Assembly (NCBI GenBank): GCA_964200185.2
Contig: CAXNAD020000321.1
Location: 1-21,814 of the forward strand
Length of the DNA: 21,814 nucleotides
Origin: Choristocarpus tenellus KU-1152
Taxonomy: Eukaryota > Phaeophyceae
Reading direction: 5' to 3'
This document shows positions 20,901 through 21,814 of the stretch, one piece after another. A model generated the notes under the pieces. That model was given only the letters and a program-made list of their open reading frames with translations. It did not search any database and had not been told where the DNA came from. A program made the position numbers and the translations under genes. Within the stretch, counting starts at the first letter, position 1. The number at the start of each line of letters is the position of its first letter.

Positions 20901-21728
20901 ATTTGAGCCATCGTGTCATATTGTGGAGCACATTATAAAGCTTCACATTACTATATGGATTCCAGCCACTACTGCACAACTAACGCAACTGTTCTATGTA
21001 GTAAGATGCATTCATTGACACTGAGAAAAACGAATCTTTGACAAAACCACTCGAAATGGAGGGGCACAGGTCAGAACATCATAAGTCAATGACAGCACCT
21101 GAGGATTGTAGATTATTGGAACCTTCAAGGCAAAAACTATCAAAGACTTGAGGTTACCGCGTTGGGGAAATGTGTAGGATGTAGCCACACATTATTTCCC
21201 AAGAATGTAGGCCCAACAATGTAGAAGATTCTCAAGTAGAGTACTTTGAATTAAGGCAACTGAGAACAAGTGAATCAAAATGCAAATGAAATCAAAAGCA
21301 GCAGAAATGGTCATACGTGAAGCAGGACATGAGTTGTAGGAGGTATCTGTCCCCCTAAGGCAATTCACAAATTTTGACTTCCTCTTGATATCGTCACTTT
21401 TCACTTGATAGCATTATCAATCTCTTTCCCACTTTCAAGAATGTGATTAGGGGGGAAGGCTTCAGTCACTCAAGTTACACATTATTAACCTGAAACTAGA
21501 TTGTCACCTCAATATACCATGCTCCATTCTCGACCAAGCTCAAGAGTATATTTTAGACTATTCACTTTGACATTCCCCCCCGGTCTACAACTTAATCTCG
21601 TGTCCTTGAATGTGCAGCTCAGAAGGTATACCGATGCTTTAAAATTGATGGAGTCGGTCATGGGCTGCAGGAGGGCAACTGCAGACGATCTGGTTCTTAG
21701 AGCCAAGATACACTGGGCCTTGGGCATG
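5099..21728 (+). CDS. Large multi-exon gene (or two genes): disordered N-terminal region and TPR C-terminal region, 3' end outside window
   Basis: Overview entry. The 5' exons (5099-5931, 6500-6692, 7237-about 8016, 8284-8479, 8877-9078, 9189-9264, 9447-9540, 9606-9662) encode mostly Ser/Thr/Pro/Gln-rich sequence typical of disorder. A second chain (14391-14459, 14603-14871, 15000-15067, 15546-15666, 16069-16341, 16418-16535, 16995-17172, 17504-17658, 17778-17787, 17935-18036, 18098-18143, 18204-18289, 19810-19998, 21618-21728) joins in phase for 598 codons without a stop and ends in TPR repeats. Both run on the plus strand, and no convincing stop plus poly(A) signal separates them. The link across 9663-14390 is not demonstrated, so two genes are equally possible. 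I do not recognise the protein; TPRs mediate protein-protein contacts, suggesting a scaffold. Confidence 0.45.
6500..6692 (+). CDS. Exon 2: short Asn/Ser/Gly-rich exon
   Basis: The donor AGAAAT|GTAAGT is strong. An acceptor AG at 6498-6499 gives phase 2, which fits the end of exon 1 (AG+C makes Ser), followed by MPSSQPISNHLNNS. About 64 codons rich in Asn, Ser, Gly and Asp continue the disordered character. The upstream pyrimidine tract is weak (a CATTTTTCCACTCATG stretch about 40 bases before), so the left edge is less certain than the right. Confidence 0.55.
7237..8016 (+). CDS. Exon 3: long open frame, charged and His/Gly/Arg/Ser-rich
   Basis: Acceptor GAGATAG| directly before ATG 7237 gives phase 0, matching exon 2. 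The frame then stays open for 260 codons to TAA 8017, unlikely by chance in this AT-rich DNA, and G+C is raised. The residues are mostly hydrophilic (GTHQSRYP, KGKGKVSDESEDGEE, GSRSRS), again suggesting disorder. The true right edge is unresolved: the next exon needs phase 0, and CAG|GTTTCA near 7799 or CAG|GTGCAA near 7305 would supply it. Alternatively the gene ends at 8019. A second plus-strand frame is also fairly open, so frame choice rests on length and phase. Confidence 0.5.
8284..8479 (+). CDS. Exon 4 of the plus-strand gene
   Basis: A long pyrimidine tract (CTTCTTCGTCTTC, then TTCTCATTTAAATCTTG) precedes the acceptor CTAG|. The donor is GTCAGTG|GTAAAC. Phase is 0 in and 1 out, and the following exon needs phase 1, so the pair confirms the frame. 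The 65 codons include FFRRVSVTHHSIGIFISKNP and then a polar tail (GPGNHVRGENEAKMVS). No domain was recognised. The opposite strand is also open here but lacks matching splice signals. Confidence 0.6.
8877..9078 (+). CDS. Exon 5: Ser/Gln/Asn-rich exon
   Basis: A textbook acceptor (TTTGTTTTCCAACATTTCAG|) and the donor TTGAG|GTAGCC bound 202 bases, phase 1 in and 2 out. The protein (APQSAASTSCQLIGSEL…FGTDIVAAICFTEDVAALAT) changes from polar and low-complexity to a more hydrophobic end. This may mark the beginning of a folded region. It joins exon 4 through a Glu codon. Confidence 0.65.
9189..9264 (+). CDS. Exon 6: short exon with alternative right edges
   Basis: A very strong acceptor (CTTCCACTTTGTCCATTCATCAG|) opens in phase 2, as exon 5 requires, giving CNASIGCSKRIASENPSKK. 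Two donors are available: ATATCA|GTGAGA (ending 9264, phase 0) and ATCAG|GTAAGA (ending 9274). The first fits the next exon candidate. A different frame reads as a helix (HWLQQKDSIRKSFQEA) and looks more like a folded protein, but it would need phase 0 from exon 5. Exon existence is well supported; its frame is less so. Confidence 0.5.
9447..9540 (+). CDS. Exon 7 candidate
   Basis: Acceptor CTTATCACCTTTCAG| opens in phase 0 into NAHNLLDSLYRTIFNGSSVG, an amphipathic, folded-looking peptide; the other two frames stop early. The donor is probably TTAA|GTTGAT (phase 1, ending 9540) or CTTG|GTTAAG (ending 9535). The first joins the next candidate exon in phase. No family recognised. Confidence 0.5.
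9606..9662 (+). CDS. Exon 8 candidate, donor at a MITE boundary
   Basis: Acceptor TCACGACAACTTGTAG|, phase 1 in; only this frame is open (LDTRYINSMFPNVVRTTI). The donor ATAG|GTGAGT is excellent and coincides with the left edge of the MITE at 9665, so part of the splice site is MITE sequence. The exon is short (57 nt), which limits confidence. Confidence 0.4.
9665..9920 (+). mobile_element. MITE copy 1 (256 bp, terminal inverted repeats)
   Basis: Starts GAGTGAAAGTATCTTAGAGG and ends CCCTCTAAGATACTTTGGCTC; the two ends share the inverted repeat AAAGTATCTTAGAGGGTA (18 bp, exact). It has no coding capacity. It is nearly identical, in reverse orientation, to 12231-12486 and has exactly the same length. 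These are features of a non-autonomous DNA transposon. The flanks are GGT on the left and GTAC on the right, so no clean target-site duplication is seen for this copy. Confidence 0.88.
9942..10013 (+). pseudogene. Degraded tRNA-Lys(CTT)-like sequence (tRNA relic or SINE head)
   Basis: A box TAGCTCAATGG at 9949-9959 and B box/T-loop GAGTTTGAACC at 9992-10002 are intact and correctly spaced for a type I tRNA. The anticodon loop region CCCTTAA resembles the Lys CTCTTAA loop with U33 changed. The acceptor stem (TTCCTCG against CCACATT) does not pair and the anticodon stem is broken, so it cannot be a working tRNA. It lies 21 bp right of MITE copy 1. A tRNA-derived SINE head is the alternative; no tail copy was seen. 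Confidence 0.6.
10494..10650 (+). CDS. Weak exon candidate with a hydrophobic segment
   Basis: A pyrimidine-rich stretch (TTTGTTTTTCTAATCTCTTC) precedes AAG|, and CAG|GTGCAC could close it; phase 0 in and out, 52 codons. It contains SVSLVVATVSIVICTF, long enough to span a membrane. Composition is like the surrounding DNA, so it may be chance. If real it would join 11239 in phase. Confidence 0.2.
11239..11351 (+). CDS. Exon candidate between the two MITE copies
   Basis: Acceptor CTCCTTTGTTGGTATCAGCAAG| and donor GACCAG|GTGCGA; phase 0 in, 2 out. Only this frame gives a protein-like sequence: TMEGYALVLNGMLDGALVEE followed by LDDAIGEVIKVNSRC. The alternation of hydrophobic and acidic residues suggests a folded strand-helix unit. 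The pattern xLNGxLDGxxVEELxxAI loosely recalls STAS domains, or the segment before the CCR motif of P4-ATPases, but 37 residues are too few for a family call. ATG 11242 in a good context (ACAATGG) might instead be a start. Confidence 0.5.
11352..12230 (+). other. Possible small exons, otherwise intron-like
   Basis: Three short open pieces have splice-like edges. The first is about 11483-11509, with a donor TGTCT|GTAAGA. The second is about 11570-11620, after ACTTCCAG|, reading KYGVLDQLENLVVYCRTT before a stop. The third is 12001-12043, after GTACTTCCAG|, reading DSRVFGVVLGRKIRG before GAG|GTGTAA. Each looks protein-like but they cannot be placed in one phase-consistent path. The remainder is AT-rich without features. 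Confidence 0.2.
12231..12486 (-). mobile_element. MITE copy 2 (256 bp), inverted relative to copy 1
   Basis: Reverse-complement copy of 9665-9920 with only scattered differences by eye, ending GAGTGAAAGTATCTAAGAGG on the minus strand. It is flanked by TACC on both sides, a possible 4-bp target-site duplication. The two copies enclose about 2.3 kb of unrelated DNA. Confidence 0.88.
12487..13816 (+). other. Stretch with no firm gene; two weak exon candidates
   Basis: A good acceptor at 12655 (GTCGTTTCTTTGTTACAG|) opens only a brief frame. A tiny 27-nt candidate at 13140-13166 (after CAGTCTCCACCAG|, before CAAG|GTTAAG, phase 1 to 1) would join 13817 in phase. An open plus frame around 12870-13053 (HKHKDPRLLRHPTLDEKIMD) lacks a good acceptor. 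A run of twelve C at 13797-13808 may act as the pyrimidine tract for the exon at 13817. Confidence 0.25.
13817..13890 (+). CDS. Exon candidate, helical
   Basis: Acceptor ATTTTGTAG| after a long C run and donor CTTGAG|GTGAGC, which is near-perfect. Phase 1 in, 0 out. Reads FHLWNVLSQLSAQRSAARGS then AYLE, an amphipathic helix-like peptide. A short exon at 14034-14071 (IHSLVMDTGICF) could follow in phase and lead into 14391. Confidence 0.5.
14034..14071 (+). CDS. Small exon candidate linking 13817-13890 to 14391
   Basis: A pyrimidine-rich acceptor (TCCTCCTTTCAAACATAAG|) gives phase 0, IHSLVMDTGICF, and TTTAA|GTGGGC closes it in phase 2 as the exon at 14391 requires. The donor is weak; ACTG|GTATAT is a competitor with the wrong phase. 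Confidence 0.3.
14391..14871 (+). CDS. Exon pair starting the in-phase chain (14391-14459 and 14603-14871)
   Basis: The first exon follows a strong acceptor (TTTTTTTATCCGTTTCAG|) and ends ATCAT|GTATGT; phase 2 to 2; it reads LVLPILMITEDVNLYRSDWV. The second begins after CTTTACCTGCCCTGATGAAAAG| and ends GTACA|GTAATG; phase 2 to 1; 89 codons including FHLKLDNILPSHDNEPVQTW and KDPQRILDGHEPFCH. No stop occurs in the joined frame. The opposite strand is also open over much of 14583-15002, but without coherent splice signals. The protein is mixed hydrophobic and polar, probably folded, unrecognised. Confidence 0.5.
15000..15067 (+). CDS. Short exon of the plus-strand gene
   Basis: Acceptor AACTCATCTCCTCCAG| and donor TACATT|GTAAGA are both good. 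Phase 1 in and 0 out gives TKFPSRSNPGFKQHSLYRLY. A second frame (phase 2 to 1) is also open, so frame choice rests on agreement with both neighbours. Confidence 0.5.
15270..15409 (+). mobile_element. Possible diverged MITE related to the 256-bp family
   Basis: The right end, read on the minus strand, is GAGTGAAACCATCTAAGATC, close to the terminus GAGTGAAAGTATCTAAGAGG of the 256-bp MITE. Just inside it, CAAAATGGTCAAA also occurs at 18828-18840 inside another candidate element. The left end (CTCCTAAGGGGGGTG) matches the terminus only loosely, so the boundary is uncertain. Confidence 0.3.
15546..15666 (+). CDS. Exon with basic and Trp-rich segment
   Basis: Acceptor CTTGTGCTTGTCATCTACAG|, phase 0 in. 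It reads RIGSQQLGRSKLDMPTRFIP, then YTELNVGWRSIWRVWKRAV. The donor GTAG|GTCTGA gives phase 1, as the following exon needs; CT|GTAGGT just before it is a competing donor with the wrong phase. Aromatic and basic residues suggest a folded or membrane-proximal segment. No family recognised. Confidence 0.55.
16069..16341 (+). CDS. Exon of 90 codons, folded beta-rich-looking region
   Basis: Acceptor TTTTGTTTCTGTCGAATTGACCAG| and the excellent donor CGTCCAG|GTATGT; phase 1 to 1. The sequence (SYSIVVWFKYSVMGEIKLEV, then GLELRENMDVFLSWLTDMVG, KVEFEEHIIVSQLQSGFIVD) alternates hydrophobic and charged residues like a beta-rich domain. It is one of the best-supported exons of the chain. The 177-codon frame on the other strand across the same bases is treated as its shadow. 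Confidence 0.7.
16418..16535 (+). CDS. Exon following a 76-nt intron
   Basis: Acceptor TTGCATGTTTGATTTGTAG| and donor TCCTCAG|GTATAG; phase 1 to 2. Reads ETSYGDNLLLWTSSQLLLHR then ITPIEKYSRGDDITARFL. The intron to the previous exon is only 76 nt. All three junction phases around it agree. Other frames are open for parts of it, but they break the chain. Confidence 0.62.
16995..17172 (+). CDS. Exon: Ser/Pro-rich linker leading to the TPR region
   Basis: Donor GTTCTC|GTGAGT is near-perfect. Acceptor GATACGTAG| gives phase 2, in agreement with the previous exon. The first half is Ser/Pro-rich (ASLESPPMSVSSQTRSS), the end helical (NPEKFAEQQKGVL). ATG 17014 in a strong context (AAAATGG) could instead be the start of a separate TPR gene. 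In that case 16915-16938 would be a seven-codon upstream ORF in its leader. Confidence 0.68.
17504..17658 (+). CDS. Exon: helical, charged, before the TPRs
   Basis: Acceptor GGCTCCCTTTTTACAG|, phase 0, joining directly to the previous exon. Reads NGSGLLYGDTSKTLMEGKLR, AEKVLEQVGAVLRGEQRKV and a polar tail. The frame meets TAG right after GGAA|GTAGGC, so the donor must be that site (phase 2), which makes a small intervening exon necessary before 17935. Confidence 0.68.
17778..17787 (+). CDS. Predicted 10-nt micro-exon
   Basis: CTGAAACAG|TCTGAGCAAT|GTAAGT has both splice signals around 10 bases. It converts the phase-2 end at 17658 into the phase-0 start at 17935, adding Asn-Leu-Ser-Asn. No other solution was found by eye. 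Evidence is purely positional. Confidence 0.4.
17935..18036 (+). CDS. Exon: first TPR-like helices
   Basis: Acceptor GTTTCCCACTACTTCAG| and donor ATGCAG|GTGAAT; 34 codons, phase 0 both ends. Reads TLQDLSTRLKRALFMSPNEK then RLYAMRGEVHKRMQ. The spacing A-L-x-x-x-P-N followed by L-x-x-x-R-G-x-x-x-x-x-M is that between helix B of one TPR and helix A of the next. Confidence 0.75.
18098..18143 (+). CDS. Tentative small exon bridging two TPR exons
   Basis: The exon before ends in phase 0 and the next begins in phase 1, so a bridge of 3n+1 bases is required. CACGAG|…|GTGTTC gives 46 bases reading FSFEIWGGKVHYSKM with no stop. The acceptor is mediocre, and other bridges cannot be excluded. Confidence 0.28.
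18204..18289 (+). CDS. Exon: TPR helix B and charged linker
   Basis: A very strong acceptor (CTCTTTTTTCCTTTACTTTTGTTATAG|) opens in phase 1 into GAIKYFNVYRVLTASNKG, matching TPR helix B (A20, F24, A27 positions). It is followed by YGKEEDKQE. The donor CAAGAG|GTAGAG is phase 0, compatible with the exon at 19810. Confidence 0.55.
18290..19809 (+). other. Long intron of the TPR gene, no firm feature
   Basis: About 1.5 kb of AT-rich sequence. Apart from the possible MITE at 18641-18868, only short chance-like frames occur (for example around 18925-19131 and 19199-19405). No exon with good splice sites and phase was found. Confidence 0.5.
18641..18868. mobile_element. Possible diverged MITE
   Basis: The right end, on the minus strand, is CCAAAGTGTCCTAGGGGGGG, resembling the CCAAAGTATCTGGG termini of the G-rich family. 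The left end (AGTATCTTATGGTGGG) is a looser match. It lies in an intron; no coding potential. Confidence 0.3.
19810..19998 (+). CDS. Exon: TPR repeat
   Basis: 63 codons ending at the clear donor ATAAAG|GTAAAT, phase 0. The unit EQGMVWMDAGEYTTALNCFE then EACLVDAFN fits the 34-residue TPR consensus at G8, Y11, A20, F24 and A27. The next unit begins FHINRVVACIK and continues in the following exon. The left edge is the weak point: GGAAG| at 19809 gives phase 0, but the pyrimidine tract is poor. The frame is open back to about 19755, so a start at 19790 with another phase is possible. Confidence 0.8.
19999..21617 (+). other. 1.6-kb intron containing a MITE and degenerate open stretches
   Basis: Bounded by AAG|GTAAAT and TGTGCAG|, both in phase. 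The portion 20270-20610 is open in several plus frames at once (for example RPGLIGDTLLEIVD) and may be a decayed element; no frame is long enough or recognised. The MITE at 20732-20909 lies in the same intron. Confidence 0.6.
20732..20909 (+). mobile_element. G-rich MITE, family 2 (about 178 bp)
   Basis: Begins CCCAAAGTATCTGGGGGGGG and ends in a C-rich block followed by TTTGAGCC. The left part matches the element at 21747 over its full visible length. The right interior shares ATCACAACAT and CTCAAATGGAC with the 256-bp MITE, so the two families are related. No coding sequence. Confidence 0.75.
21618..21728 (+). CDS. Exon: continuation of TPR repeats, last exon in window
   Basis: Acceptor CTTGAATGTGCAG| and donor GGCATG|GTGAGA; 37 codons, phase 0 both sides. 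Joined to the previous exon it completes INRVVACIKLRRYTDALKLM, a canonical TPR with the Tyr-x-x-Ala-Leu signature. It then starts a further helix A (LVLRAKIHWALGM). The gene continues past the right edge. Confidence 0.85.
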
Positions 21729-21734
21729 GTGAGA

Positions 21735-21748
21735 CCTAACCCTAACCC
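21735..21748 (+). repeat. Short telomere-like tract CCTAACCCTAACCC
   Basis: Just over two CCCTAA units lie directly between the splice donor at 21729 and the start of the MITE at 21747. The strand is opposite to the TTAGGG tract at 1783. Confidence 0.85.
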
Positions 21749-21814
21749 AAAGTATCTGGGAGGGTGGGGGGGGGGCTACACGAGGGTGTCCATTTGGACC
21801 AAAATCGGGAAAAG
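21747..21814 (+). mobile_element. Cut left end of a G-rich MITE (family 2)
   Basis: CCAAAGTATCTGGGAGGG, a G run, then CTACAC, GTGTCCATTT and GACCAAAATC match the left end of the element at 20732 closely, up to the window edge. Confidence 0.8.

Overview
The window is nuclear DNA of a spliced eukaryote. Coding sequence is broken into short exons joined by ordinary GT-AG introns, the standard genetic code fits every exon, there is a perfect TTAGGG-type telomeric tract, and small non-coding terminal-inverted-repeat elements are scattered through introns. Nothing bacterial or viral was seen. The lineage cannot be fixed from this sequence. An alga or other protist (for example a stramenopile or haptophyte) would fit, because such lineages carry four-domain cation channels and TTAGGG telomeres, but this is inference. 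All exon boundaries below were derived by eye from splice signals plus reading-frame phase; there is no transcript evidence.

Left part, minus strand (about 4380 down to 347): six exons, in perfect phase, encode the first 428 residues of a four-domain voltage-gated Ca2+/Na+-type channel. Repeat I is complete (S1-S6, Arg-rich S4, Cys-rich turret, pore motif SLEGW). The I-II linker follows, then S1 of repeat II, and the gene runs off the left edge. One of its introns holds six exact TTAGGG units.

Middle and right, plus strand (5099 to beyond the right edge): a divergently transcribed locus starts about 720 bp from the channel. Its first exons encode a Ser/Thr/Pro/Gln-rich, probably disordered region. 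Exon-like pieces continue to about 9660. From 14391 to 21728, fourteen consecutive exons can be joined in phase into 598 codons without a stop. They encode an unfamiliar globular region and then TPR repeats at the right end, where the gene leaves the window. Whether 5099-9662 and 14391-21728 belong to one very large gene or two is open. The stretch 9663-14390 has only a few isolated exon candidates.

Mobile and repeat DNA: two 256-bp copies of one MITE lie in opposite orientation at 9665-9920 and 12231-12486. A degraded tRNA-Lys-like sequence sits beside the first. A related G-rich MITE family appears at 20732-20909, and is cut by both window edges (1-30 and 21747-21814). The left end of the first MITE abuts a GTGAGT splice donor.

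Points most worth checking are the identity of the large TPR gene, a predicted 10-nt micro-exon, the exon candidate between the paired MITEs, the MITE/splice-site junction, and a 40-codon upstream ORF whose stop overlaps the start codon at 5099.
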